This document shows, one piece after another, positions 35,015 through 46,129 of a stretch of DNA of 64,000 nucleotides (position 1 is the first letter of the stretch; each line of letters begins with the position of its first letter). The stretch is from Ignelater luminosus (Eukaryota > Arthropoda > Insecta > Coleoptera > Elateridae): contig VTPC01000606.1 of NCBI GenBank assembly GCA_011009095.1, positions 62,001 through 126,000 of the forward strand. The letters are read 5' to 3'. The notes below the pieces were generated by a model. That model saw only the letters and a program-made list of their open reading frames with translations, made no database searches and was not told the origin of the DNA. A program made the position numbers and the translations under genes.

Positions 35015-35935
35015 AAAGAATTTGAAGAAATAGAAACCCTAAACAGAGAACATGAGTACAGGAAGTTTTACAAACGGGTTAATACTAAAAGGAAAGCTTT
35101 CAAACCACAAGCAAAGCAGATTGTGACTCAGGATGGAGATCTCCTGAACGAGGCGGCAGAAGTACTAAAACGGTGGCGAGAACATTTCAACTCACTACTT
35201 AGTGGTGAAATCAGGAATGCAGCAACAGAATTAAGCAATGAGGAACCTGAACAAGAGGAAACTGTACCAACCAAATATACTATGTCAGCAACATCTAGGG
35301 CACAACGAATCAACCTGGAAATAAACAATGACACTGTAGAAATGGTGGAAGAATTCTGCTACTTAGGGTCGCTTGTTGACTGCAGGAATGACACAAGCAA
35401 CGAAATTAAAAAAGAATATGTATATGTAACCGCTGCTACTTTGGCCTAGCTCCTCAGATAAGATCGAGAAACCTATCAAGAAGCACAAAATATAAGACGA
35501 TAATATGTCTAGTACTCCCTTACGGATCTGGGTACTAACAAAAAGAGGTGAAAAGCTGTTGCGAACCTTGAAAGGAAAGTACTGAGAACCATATACGACG
35601 GTATCTGTGAAAACGACTTATGGAGAAGACAATTTAATTTTCATCGAAGCGGATATCGTCAAAACTATTAAAATAAACCGTTTAAGAATGGTAGGCCACG
35701 TAATGCGGATGGATGAAGGTGACCTTCCTAGAAGAAGCTAAACCGGCCGGTCGGAAGAAGAAGGAGGGGACGACCAAAACTTAGATACCTGGACGGCGTG
35801 GAAGAGGATCTGAGAACAGTTGGAGTAAGAGGATGGAGAAGATAGGCTGCTGATAGGGAAAGCTGGAGGGAAATTCTGAGGCAGGCCAAGATTCACGAAG
35901 GAGGCTGTAGCGCCAAAATGATGATGATGGTAAGT
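35015..35935 (+). pseudogene. RTE-like element lacking the catalytic RT core
   Basis: The plus strand begins with the linker between endonuclease and RT: FYKRVNTKRKAFKPQAKQI, then DGDLLNEAAEVLKRWREHF and NSLLSGEI. At about 35270 it jumps to the post-RT region: VEEFCYLGSLVDCRNDTSNE, then, over shifted frames, LRTIYDGICENDLWRR, INRLRMVGHVMRMDE near 35680, [19 protein letters not shown] near 35765 and ADRESWREILRQAK near 35850. It ends in ATGATGATGATGG, a trinucleotide tail of the kind RTE elements carry. The roughly 200 residues with the finger, palm and YADD motifs are missing, while both sides are fairly well kept. The left end runs toward the assembly gap, so the full length is unknown. Confidence 0.8.
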
Positions 35936-35944
35936 AATCATAGT

Positions 35945-36095
35945 AGTATCAGTCGCAGGCTCAACTAATTGTAAGTTTATCGGAAGTAGTTTAGAAAGAC
36001 TTCAGTTATTTAATGTAGTGCTAAGATTGAGTCGATCTGTCTTCTAAAACTATCCGAAGCAGTTCAGATTATGTTCGTCAAAAACAGTTAAAATA
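35945..36095. repeat. Degenerate short-period tandem array, middle part
   Basis: Continuation of the 34.3 kb array after the RTE-like insertion, with 'tagtttagaaagacttcag', 'ctatccgaagcagttcag' and similar units. It is interrupted at 36096 by a TIR element. Confidence 0.45.
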
Positions 36096-36530
36096 TACTG
36101 CTCAAAATTTGAAGTGGGACACATCACAAACTCACAACACTAGGTCATTTATTTTGTTCTAATATACACCTCAATTGTAGTTTCTGCAGTTGATATATTT
36201 AGTAGATGTGCACGTGAAACAAATGCATACAGCGCTTATTGTAAATATCGTAGCCGCTTGAGACTATAGGATATGATTAAAAAAGTGTATATGGATAAAC
36301 CAAGCCTATTTTTACCTTAGAAACTCTGGCCATCGATGTCAGCAGATAGCAGTTCTTGAGTATAAACCAAAAGAAAAACTAACTGTTGCAATTATACAAT
36401 TAATTAACTCATGTATATGCATTTACGAAGACCATGCTAATTCAAAAACGTTTACAAAATGTTACAAATCCCCCTTTTAATTAGGTCGTCCAAGAATTAC
36501 AACGTCCCACTTCAAATTTTGAGCAGTGTA
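36096..36530. mobile_element. Short TIR element (MITE), about 435 bp
   Basis: A 24-26 bp terminal inverted repeat, CTGCTCAAAATTTGAAGTGG with GAC following, is nearly perfect at both ends and has TA at the edges. The interior is AT-rich with no ORF. TA target sites and the TGCTCAAAAxxT terminus resemble Tc1/mariner-type elements; this is an inference. It sits within the degenerate tandem array. Confidence 0.8.
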
Positions 36531-37262
36531 GTTCTAAAGTTTACAAAAGCAGATTGAAGCTGCCCAAACACGTTCAAAGCTGCGATAAGATCGTTCAAAG
36601 CGATTCAAAGTAGCTTTAGAACTATTAAAAGCATTTCAGATTACTGTTGAAGTTCTCGAAATTTAATCAATGAAGTTCCGAAGCTACCCGAGATCAGTTC
36701 AGGAATGTCTTCAATATGCCCAAAAAGCTCAGGACAGTTTTCAAACGATCAAAAGCAACACACCACATCAATTTTTTAAGCCCTGTCCAGAGCAGTTTTT
36801 GAATAGGTCTAAAACAGTTCCAGACGGCCTTAAACCTATCACAAGTGCTTAAAATCATCTCTGGCGCTATCAAAAGAAATTTTAGAACCATAACAGTTCA
36901 AATAATCTAGAAAGCTGTCCAAAAATAGTTAAGCACAGTTCCAATTAACTGTTAGAGATTGTTTAGAGTGTGAAGTAGTTCGGAGTAGTTTGAAAGTTGT
37001 TAAAAGCAGTTTTGGAACCGTGAATGAAGTTGCACGGTAGAATAGGTCTTAGGTCTAGACAAGACCATCTGTCCTTAGAACCGCCAAGAGTAGTTCAGAA
37101 TCGAATCCTAATCTACCCAAAGTAACTCAGAGGGAAGTCAAGAATAGTTCAAGATAACCCTAAAACTGTCAAAAAACGTTTTTCCTAGTTCTGAAGCTGT
37201 TCAAAGCAGATCGTCTGCTCTTAGAATCGCCAAGAGTAGTTCAGAATAGTTTTAGAATTAAT
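36531..37262. repeat. Degenerate short-period tandem array, right part
   Basis: Many irregular units of the form 'aaagcagttcagaat' / 'agtagttcagaatagtttt', for example at 36960-37000, 37085-37100 and 37215-37260. Spacing is irregular, about 12-30 bp, and identity between units is low. This may be a very old minisatellite. The 60-codon plus frame and the minus frame inside it are shadows. A longer duplication 'gatcgtctgctcttagaa.cgccaagagtagttcagaat' type is seen near 37065 and 37210. Confidence 0.55.
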
Positions 37263-37589
37263 TGAACTCAAGGAACCTAACGCAACGACGTAATGACTTT
37301 ACTGAAGAGGTGGAGCTTCTTCTTGTCTATTAGAGGCGTCGGCAACCAAAAGCGACCCTTCGGGAATTCGGAGCGTGCAAACTTTTCCGAAAAGTGGCCG
37401 CGCAGCAGAATATGGATGTGGCTACCGCGGATTTTGGAAGTAAACCGATGCGCTGCGCTGATAGACTATATCCATGCAGTGCCGCAATTTCTCTCCCAAT
37501 CTGTAGTAAATGAGGTGATGTGATCCCAGGCATTTAACCGAAGATGAGAAGTCCAGGCCGATTTAGATTTCAGAATCTACAGTATGAAC
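37263..37589. other. GC-richer block, no gene recognised
   Basis: Composition changes sharply from the tandem array. Overlapping plus (37293-37523) and minus (37330-37533) frames have no motif I can name. It may belong to the retroelement relic that follows. Confidence 0.3.
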
Positions 37590-38080
37590 TAGGTCTCCAA
37601 CCGGGAGAGTATCCCGGGGCCGATCTGCAAGCTAGACCATACGAGCATTTGGATGTCGTGACTGAGGAATGCTCTGAAAATACAAAAGAAAGAGAATTGA
37701 AGAAAGAACAGATCCTCGAAGGCTCCAGCAAGTAAAGTCAACACTTTGAGAGAATTTGTCTGACTGGAACTATGTTTTCGGTGTGAGAAGTAACTATTAA
37801 TTATGGGAACAAACGGGAGGGGCACGTCTGCATTGATGAGTTTGAGAAGACTTTCGTGTCAGACCTTATCAAAGGTACGCTGAATATCGAGATAAACTTT
37901 GTCAGAAATTCGATCAGTGTAAGGATGCTTTTGAAGACTTTGACAGGGCGATCGGTTATATGAGGAAGGGTAAGAGGGAGAACTCCAATTTACTGAGAAA
38001 CAATGCATTTTACAAGAAAAGTACGGCAGATTTTTTTTCCTAAATTGACTTGTAGATCCCAAAATCAACAGAACTATCAA
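37590..38080 (-). pseudogene. Possible Jockey-type RT relic
   Basis: The minus frames read KVYLDIQRTFDKV near 37870 and, one frame on, HESLLKLINADVPLPFVPII with NSYFSHRKH and SSQTNSLKVLTLLAGAFED. This resembles RT motif A and what follows in Jockey-type elements (FLDIEKAFDRVWHEGL...I.SFLS.R...V.L..L..AGVPQGS). The PQGS and YxDD boxes themselves are not seen, and the upstream 'FGFR' region is only vaguely similar. An unrelated origin is possible. Confidence 0.4.
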
Positions 38081-41000
38081 TTCTCATAGGGGCGCAACAC
38101 ATTTACTTTTCAGATATGTGTTTACCCTCCCTAACCTTTTCGCCTGGAAGCGATAATCAAAACAGAACAGTACGCACAACTTCGTGTAAAATCCCAACTG
38201 AATATCACACGTTGTTTCTCATATATCAAAAAAACAAGAAAGTTGAAATGGAACTTTGGCACCCAGTATCTCGAAACCTTTTCTTGGTTTGTTTTCTTTT
38301 TTTTTTAATGGTTAGGTGGAAGAACAGACGATCATCATGAATGGTTTTCTGTATTTTCCTTTTTTACTCGCATCAGATTCTCAGATTGTATTTCCTTGTT
38401 CTCTGTTACATTAACGAGTGCTGGGGACAAATGCAAAGTCGACAGGCCCAAGGAGATCCTTCAAGCCGTAAGATCGTCTAAGATTATTTAAGAACACTAA
38501 GCGTTTTTGATTCTGGCTCTTAGTCCCTGAGACTAATTAATAACCCCAATAGTTTCAGTTTCTCTCGAATTTATTTAATTCAGAACAGTCTGAAGATTTG
38601 TACTGAAGCTGATTAGAGCAACTCAATTATTTCACTTAGAGAGCGAAGAACACTTTAGAACGAAGTTCAAAAACCTCGACTTTACCTTTGGAATTTCTTT
38701 TGAAAATCTTACAGAATCCTGCTGCTTACGCCATTATTGTGATTAGTCCTTTCAGAAAGATTTCCAAGCACGTCGATTGTTGGACCTTCAGTTTCCTATG
38801 ACCAAGGAAGTACTTGGAAAGGTGTAGATTTGATGATTGCATCTTAGTTATTATTGGCAAACTCTGCAGATAATCTTATACCGCATGTATGTCAATATAA
38901 TTTTTTTTATCGGGTGTATTTCACACTGGGAAAAAGACTTTTAAAACCAATTATTGTCTTCACACACACATTTTTGCATTAAATGTTTTTATATTATTGA
39001 TTTCTCCAGTTAAATTGCGAACAACAATAGTAATGAAGCCGGCTGCTGCATACGATATTCACATACAAGAAGCTTCGTATTGAGCATCCTTTTATCTTCT
39101 ACATTAATTTAAATCAGTTCATTCGCAAGCTATACCACAAATTGCATCCATAACAACTATAAATTCAAGCTAGATTGGAATCGCGAGTATAATAGCCTTG
39201 TGTTTGTACTAAATCGTTTCGTTATATTGCAATTTGTATGCACACCCTACAGTACTCAATTGATTTAATGCGCACCATCAATAAAATTCGTTTTTGTTAA
39301 ATGCGTTCAAGTTCGAAAATCAAAACTTCCTTAAGATAAATCTAATATATACATAAGCCCAATTGATACGTTTAGTTACAAGCACAGAAAAAAATTGAAG
39401 AATGTTTTGACATTTACATTGAAAGCGAACGAATCGAGTCGCCACTTTAAACGAGAGCTTCATATATCACCAAACTGGTCCTTAATGCGGAAAAGAAGCG
39501 AACTGAGAGAGCGCGCACCCACACATACACACACACACATTCAGGTTTTAAATTGTCTTCCATTCCATTTGTTCGGTCGCCTGTCACTTACTGGCAACAC
39601 TCGTCTTTGCGTCGCAAGAACAGGAGGATTTATTTTGTAACGTCGCCGTTGCGGTTTTATATTTGTACAGTGTACCAGCATTATAGTTAAAATAAAAAAA
39701 GAGAGGAAAATAAAGAAGAAAAAAACAGCAAGAACGCAGACTGATGATAAAAACTAAAGTGAATTAGAAGAGTTCTTAACTGCAAGTGGAACGAAAACGC
39801 TGGCTTTTCAAGAATCGTGTCGTAATGTCGAATTGGATTAAAAGTTTCAAGTTTTTTCTTTACTTTTTGAAATCAAAGATAGCGTTGAAACTGTTTGAAA
39901 GGATAGAAAGGATTATTGTGTGTGTGTATGTGCTTGTTTTTTATCGAAGATTGTAATTGCATTGGTGTCGAATACTTGTTTTTACGTTTGTTTTATCAAA
40001 GTTTTTATCTCTTAAACTAGTTTGACTATTAATAAATTAAATTGGGAAAATCAATAAATTTATATTCTGCATTGTTAATGCATCAAAATCCAGTTTTAGC
40101 ACATCCCAATACACCCAATCCTATAGAGAGAACTTTTGAATAATAAATAGTAGCAGATTGATGCTAATATTGGACTTGTAAGCTCCTCAATATGAATGCT
40201 TTAAGTTGTACAAGTGCAGGAGAGTGTCAACAGGCCCCAACCAAGACAAAATACAAATCTTCTCTTGAGTCTTACTTTCATCTGAAACTTTAGGATCAAA
40301 AAATCAAAGATTCACATCTGCTTTAGATCTCTCCTACCCTGAAGGATACCTGGATACCTGAAGTTAATAATAATATCCACCTTCAGACTTCCAGCCTGCT
40401 ACCATTATCTATTAGTTTTCTTATCTCCTCACCGATGCAATGCCCAGCTTAGTTTGCAAATCTTGTAACTCTAGACACGACACTAACAAAGCGAAGCTCT
40501 AAACAAGGGCCGCATTAATTGAGGTTACTCCCCACTTGAATAGTGTCTAGCTTCTCCGGTCTATTGACCTTGTTTTTCTTTCTTTCTGGATCACGTATGA
40601 CATTATCTTTCCATTTATTGTGAAGGCTTCAATTATCGATGATCATGATTATGATAATGACAAGATTGAGAAACTTTGATTTAGAGAACTTCCTGCTTGT
40701 TAAATAGCGGAAAGAAGAGTTGAATAACATCAATAATATCACAATCTCAGGTCAAATAATGACATTTAAGGTCTTCAAGGTTTTTCAGAACGTTTAAGAC
40801 AATTTAGAAGATTACAAACTTAGCTCTGGAAACCTGGAATCATCAGCGAAGAGCTAGTATTCAGCGGACATTTAAAGTTTAATTCGGGCTTCATAGAGAA
40901 TATTACAACCTGTGGCAGACCAAAACAGAACGAGTACTATGTTGTTCGCGGGTGCAGCTATTAGTTAGTTCTCCAAAATTTTATGCATCAAGCGAAAAGT

Positions 41001-41220
41001 TCGCAGGGACCGTATTTGGCCCGCTGGGTTGTAATTGCCCATTTCCGTTCTATATAGTATAAGCAGTTGTTAGTGCCAAAACAAAGTGTCGAGTTTAAGA
41101 AGGTTTTGGTCAAATTTACAATTATTGTTGATAATTAGTTTCTATAGAGGGCAATTCTACTTCAAGTGAGTCTGCTCTATCGTTTTCCATAGGTAAAACA
41201 TGAGTTGCGAACTTTAAACT
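38081..41220. other. No gene recognised
   Basis: AT-rich, with a 74-codon frame at 38116 and an 81-codon frame at 39395 that look like chance. A (CA)n microsatellite lies at 39515-39541 and a TG-rich stretch at about 39918. No repeat boundary was recognised. Confidence 0.45.
39515..39541 (+). repeat. (CA)n microsatellite, imperfect
   Basis: A short imperfect CA run ('cacacatacacacacacac'). It falls inside the chance frame at 39395-39640 and explains its THTHTHT stretch. Confidence 0.85.
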
Positions 41221-41417
41221 TTAACCCATTAATTTAGTCTACAAGGTTTATTATGTGATGTATTTCTATTTTTTTTTTACTAGGAACTAGGTTAGATAAT
41301 GAAACAAAAGGTATTTATAAGAAAAGTTTTAAAAACTCTATTTTGCATCAAAAATACAGGTGGGGGGGCTTTAAGTGGACGTTATACGTTTCATAACCAT
41401 TACGATTGTGATATCCA

Positions 41418-43921
41418 TTATTTGTGATATAAAAGAAAACAATGCTTTGGATGTAAACCAGTATCACATTTACAGCAGATAAACTGAGATTTCTTGCCAC
41501 ATTGACCACAGCGTCTGTCGCTTCCGAAATATTTGATCCAATGATTTAGTTTGTCACATCTTTTAGAAAACAGAGCGCCAAATATCTTCTAAACGACAGT
41601 AAGTCACTACAGTTGGGGTAGTAATCTTTCGCATTAGTAACCAACAATTTTACAATAGCCACGTCAATCAGATAGGCAAATATGGGCCACCATCACTTAC
41701 ACTGGCGCATTCTAGTGCGATAACGAGCAATCAACATATCAATTCTATCAACGCTACCCCTTCCTTTATTGTAACTGTGGAAAATCTTTGGCTGTGGTAC
41801 CGAAACTTTGGATCGGACTTCACTTTGAATATCGAGTAACAGATTTTATCTCAGTACTATCAAAATTTGAGGCCGCAGTGACTACTTTATTGTCTTTCCA
41901 CTGAAAAACAGTAACATCTTTGCAATTCCTGTAATCAAATTCATCACATTTCGCTTTTCTCCAGTCTTTTGAATTTTTCAAGGGACATTTGGCCAATCGG
42001 TTTTCACCAACCGTTGCCGTTGCGCAGTATCCTATTTCAGGTATTTTCTTAACAGATATATGAATGTGAAGTCATTATCAAAAAAGAATTTATACAGTGT
42101 GTCCCTATTTCGATGCTCACTATTGGGATCTCGGAAATTGTAAGGATACGAAGTCCGTTAAATTAGAAAAGTTTTGGCTATTTTGGAGATCAGTTTACTT
42201 ATGCTTTTGTTTTTTCAAAAAAGTTCACGGCTTATTAGATATTTGTTAAAAACGAAATTATCTTATTTTGTTTAAGTGAAATATCTCAGGAACGAGCAAA
42301 GATAAAAAAGAACAGCAGAGGGTGTTTTAGAGAATTTACTCCAAAACACAAAAAAAATTATTTTCGCAATTGTTTTTTGTTTTACTTCGGCGGTGAAACG
42401 TAAATCCAAATGTTTTCTAATGGAACGCCTACTTGATTTCCATATTACTGAACTGCACCCCTTAAATGCTTTTCCGTGATACATGGTTTGACATAGTTAT
42501 TCTTTTGTTTTACCGAGTTATGAAGTGAAAATCATTTTTCATCATAGTGTGCCGTGACATCTAACACACGAAATCGTGGAGTTTTATCAAAGAAATTCAT
42601 TTGTTATGCAAAAATTGCTAAAACAAAATAAATACGCTTTTATGGGGCATTAGATGCTTAGTTGATGCTATCTGTGAACGCTCAGTAAAGTATCTTAAAA
42701 GCGTCTTTTGTTTTAGCAATTGGTACATAACAAATGTAATTTATCTGACAAAAATCATTGATTTTCATATGTTTAAATCCATGGCGCACTAAGTGGGAAA
42801 GGCTTTTTATTTAAAAAAAATAAGATAATTTCGTTTTTAGCAAATATCCAGTAGCCGTGAACTTTTTTGAAAAAACAAAATCATAAGTAAACTGATCTCC
42901 AAAATAGCGAAAACTTTTCTAATTTAACCGACTTAGTATCTCTTGCAATTTCCGAGATCCCAATAGTGAGCATCGAAATGTGGACACACTGTATGCCATA
43001 TCTCGGCCATTTTTGTTAGCTTCAAGATCACATTTCTACCTACACCAATGTTTTTATTGGGAATATCACTATTTGTTTGAAAGAATATGTCGTTTTTCGC
43101 CATAATAGGGAATCATACTCTCGTCAATGCTAAAGTTTTCTTCAAATCCACCGTAGTTTCGGAAATTCTCATTTAAGCTTGTTGATTATAGAGGTTTCAG
43201 TCTGTAAAGCTTGTCGCTTGGATCCAATTTGGAATTATCTTGTCGGTGCAATTGCGTCAAAGTAATGCAGGCAAATACTTTCTGCCAGAATTGTAGGCGC
43301 GTCGGGCTCTATTGCCACATTCTGAGAGTAATAGGGCCCCGAAAGTCACATACAAATTCTTCTTTCATGAACTTGAGATTTTTATTTTTCTGCATCGCAT
43401 ATTGTTTGGTTTGTTCGATTATATTACTAGTAATTTCATCAGCAAAGAATAAATTAAAAGAATTTACAAGTGTAGCATTTGAAGTCTATTTCTTCAAAGG
43501 AGTTGGCACTGGAATGCATATTGTGTTCATATAGAACTGAGGATTGGAAGACTTAGTCCATGAGTAGGTAGTTTTCTTTCTTCTTAAATGAGGCGTTAGC
43601 TGTGTTAGACAATTTACTTTTTTTCGTTTCTGACTCACCATCTACAGTAGAGGCCTTTACAAAATGAGAAAGAGGTAACTCATCTTAAGAAGTTTTAGAA
43701 CTAATTCTCGATGTTGAACCTACTGGTTCAGAAATGCACCGAGTTTGTAATGTTGGTAGATGGTTAACATTACCAACATGATCGTCGTCAGATAGGTCAC
43801 TATCCTGATCAGTTTCTTTAACATCAACAGGAGGCGTCGTATAGATGTTTCCCGTCTCAATGTCATCATTGTCTTCCTCTATAAGTTGGTATAACGCTAA
43901 TCTAAAAACAATCTGCATCAA
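41418..43921 (-). pseudogene. piggyBac-type transposase relic, split by a MITE
   Basis: The N-terminus (Met at 43921) is acidic (EEDNDDIE, DQDSDLSDDDH), as usual. Across frames follow FNLFFADEITSNIIEQTK with QYAMQKNKNLKF near 43430, VFACITLTQLHRQDNSKLD near 43260, DKLYRLKPL near 43205 and NFSIDESMIPYYG near 43130, which is the catalytic-Asp region of the DDE_Tnp_1_7 domain. The fold-back element at 42095-42991 then interrupts. Beyond it come TVGENRLAKCPLKNSKDWRK near 42010, CDEFDYRNCKDVTVFQWKDN and KVVTAASNFDS. The C-terminal Cys-rich domain is clear near 41500: CGQCGKKSQFICCKC and HPKHCFLLYHK, then a stop. Shifts and stops make it non-functional. Confidence 0.85.
42095..42991. mobile_element. 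TA-flanked fold-back element, 897 bp (copy 2)
   Basis: Same family as 14041-14945, in the opposite orientation. The ends are CAGTGTGTCCCTATTTCGAT and the inverse of CAGTGTGTCCACATTTCGAT, with TA at 42093-42094 and 42992-42993. The internal sequence matches copy 1 along its whole length with scattered differences and small indels. It is inserted in the piggyBac transposase relic: piggyBac coding is recognisable on both sides. Confidence 0.9.
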
Positions 43922-44599
43922 TTATAGTCTTGCATTGCACTTACCTCCCTCCACGTGTGCTGTACAGCTCAGGAACCGTTATAAATAAAAAAGGCTTGTA
44001 AATTTAATAAAATCATTTAAAACAATATCAAACACCAAAAACTAACCTACAACACTTCTAACATAAAATATAAACCATTGCAACTGGCAAAACTTTGAAA
44101 TACCAACCATACGGTCTGTTAAGATATTTTAAATTAAATTTAAATATTTGAATTTATTATGTCAGAGCACCATCTGTGGCTGCGCTTCGGAACAAACACA
44201 CACACAAGGAGAGAATCAAGATGGCTGCCGTAAGAATAAACGTATATTGTGCGTACTAAAATAAAATTTATTTATGTAATGTAAAACATTAATAAACCAG
44301 CATAAAAACGATTATACAATTCATTATGTTATTTATACACGGTCTAAAATGTCACAGTCCGTTAAAATGGACATTGCACACTAATGGTTTAAACAATACT
44401 CTAGTAGACCAAAACCGTTACTTCTAATGAAATTGTTTAAAAGTACACAAAATTGTATTAAACGATTATCTATTGAAGTTAGATAGTGAATCTTTCAATC
44501 ACCATTTTGTTATTTTCCTTCACGCCATTGAAAAGTGCCTCCAGAAGTTCTGCTATAACTGAGCTCCAAATATGCTAGCACCTACCCTGATCTGCATAT

Positions 44600-45300
44600 T
44601 CTTTTACGTCTGCAATAACATGACGTAGTTCGCAATCTTCAATTAATAATATGAGGATTGTTTAGTGTCTACGAGTGTTCAAAGTAAATTCCCAGTGTTT
44701 TTCTTGGATATTTAGACATTTTCTAACATTGTGGAAATTCACACTTGTAAGTCCTTAGACTCCAGTTTTAAATTTTCAATTTTGTAATTCTAAGTGTACT
44801 TTTTGTAAAATCAGTGTAGTGCCACGGGCTACCTAAAGATTCTTCTACACTTCCAATGGCATGACGTAATTAGTTATTTAGAACTAATAATCTGTTGCTT
44901 GTTTAGTGTCTTAGAATGTTTAGAGTAGATTTCCAGCTTTTTTCTCTAAATTCTCAGCGTTCTTTTAAGAATTTCCAGACATTTAATAACATCATGGAAA
45001 CCTATACTGCTAAGTTCCTAAATTCACCTGGCAACTTAGCAATTTTGGATTCTCTAGACGTACTCTTTGTACAATCAACCTAGTGTGAGGGGCTACCTAA
45101 AGATTCTTTTAAGACTTCGGATGGCATGATGTATTTCTTACTTAAAAACTCATAACCTGTTGGTTATTTAGTGTCTTCGAGTGTTTAGAGTAAATTTCCA
45201 GATTTCCAGACATTTAATACCATTATGAAAAAGTTGACCAGCAACTTTACAATTTTACAAATTCTAGACGTACTTTTTGTAGTAGGTGCGCTTAAAGTAG
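44600..45300 (+). repeat. Satellite-like tandem array, units about 250 bp (part 1)
   Basis: Recurring landmarks are 'catgacgtaa/gtt' near 44621, 44863 and 45125, 'tttagtgtct.cgagtgtt.a.agta.atttcc' after each, 'atttccagacatttaat' and 'gggctacctaaagattctt' near 44830 and 45090, and 'tctagacgtact' near 45055 and 45265. This gives about 2.8 diverged units of 240-260 bp in direct orientation. No coding. Further units lie at 45965-46129 and 48762-49010. Confidence 0.75.
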
Positions 45301-45964
45301 TGAGAATTAATGTTGGCATAACAGACGGCTACAGAAACAAATGCTTTCGCCAATTTTACAGATTCAAAAAGACACCGGCGTAAATGTGAATGGTATTACG
45401 GGAGTTTCCTGGACAGAAGCAAGAAGTTGAAGTCGTTCGTCATTTTAAAAACAAATGTGTGCTGGATGCAACGATTTAGCGAGTTAGAAAAGGAGGAGAC
45501 CTGGGTCTTCTGTTTTAAGAACTCCCACACACAGGCAGATTTCTAATTGTAAATTCTCAAGATCAGTGTCACATAGGAAAGTGCTAAGTAAGAAATTGGT
45601 ACTTCTCAAATCGAGTTGACCAGTGAATATGAGATTACCTACAACATTCTGAGAGATAAAAGGCATCAAAATACATTCCAAGACAATTTCTCGGGATTCC
45701 CAAAATGTATAGAAAATTACGCCGAACAAATTTAAAATTTTCCCGAAAGACAACGGAATCAAATCCACCGAACGAACAAAAATCATTTCCAATTTGAGAA
45801 TGTTTGGTTAAGAGATAGAAGGTTAATCAATTCAAAACTTGAAAATGAGAATGCGAGAGCAAATGAAATTAAAAAAAAGATATATGCATGTTGTCCAAGA
45901 CATGAAGGGGGTAGAGTTAGAAGAAAAAAAGAAAAATTGAAAATGAAGGGCCTCTTTCAACATG
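45301..45964. other. Insertion or spacer within the satellite-like array; unrecognised
   Basis: The array pattern is absent here. A 102-codon minus frame (45484-45792) is rich in Leu, Ile and Phe, but I do not recognise it and would not call it a gene. A GA-rich patch lies near 45900-45950. Confidence 0.35.
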
Positions 45965-46129
45965 GGTTACTTAAAAATTCCGTTAGATTTCGAAGGGCAT
46001 GACGTAATTCGTATTGTTGGTTATTTAGTGTGTTTGAGTGATCAGAGTAGATTTCCAGCGTTTTTTTGAATTCTGAGCGTTCTTTTTACATTTCCAAAGC
46101 CCATATCTGTAAAATTGACGAGCAACTTT
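45965..46129 (+). repeat. Satellite-like unit, left half, split by RTE insertion
   Basis: Starts with 'aaaattccgttagatttcgaagggcatgacgta' type and continues with 'tatttagtgtgtttgagtg' and 'gatttccagcg'. It stops at the target-site duplication. The second half of the same unit resumes at 48762. Confidence 0.75.
46100..46129 (+). repeat. Target-site duplication, copy 1 (30 bp)
   Basis: Begins cccatatctg and ends gagcaacttt. It is identical over all 30 bases to 48762-48791 and brackets the RTE-like element at 46130-48761. Confidence 0.9.

Larger units (their letters stand above)
41221..44392 (-). mobile_element. piggyBac-type transposon with TTAA ends
   Basis: TTAA at 41221-41224 is followed by CCCATTAATTTAG. 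On the other side, TTAA at 44389-44392 is preceded by the inverse of ACCATTAGTGTGC. Eight of the first eleven bases pair, in keeping with piggyBac's TTAA target and short, CCC-starting inverted repeats. Between them lies a piggyBac-type transposase relic on the minus strand. Total length is 3172 bp. Removing the 0.9 kb fold-back element inserted at 42095 leaves about 2.27 kb, the usual size for an autonomous piggyBac. The exact ends rest on a short, imperfect TIR. Confidence 0.7.
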
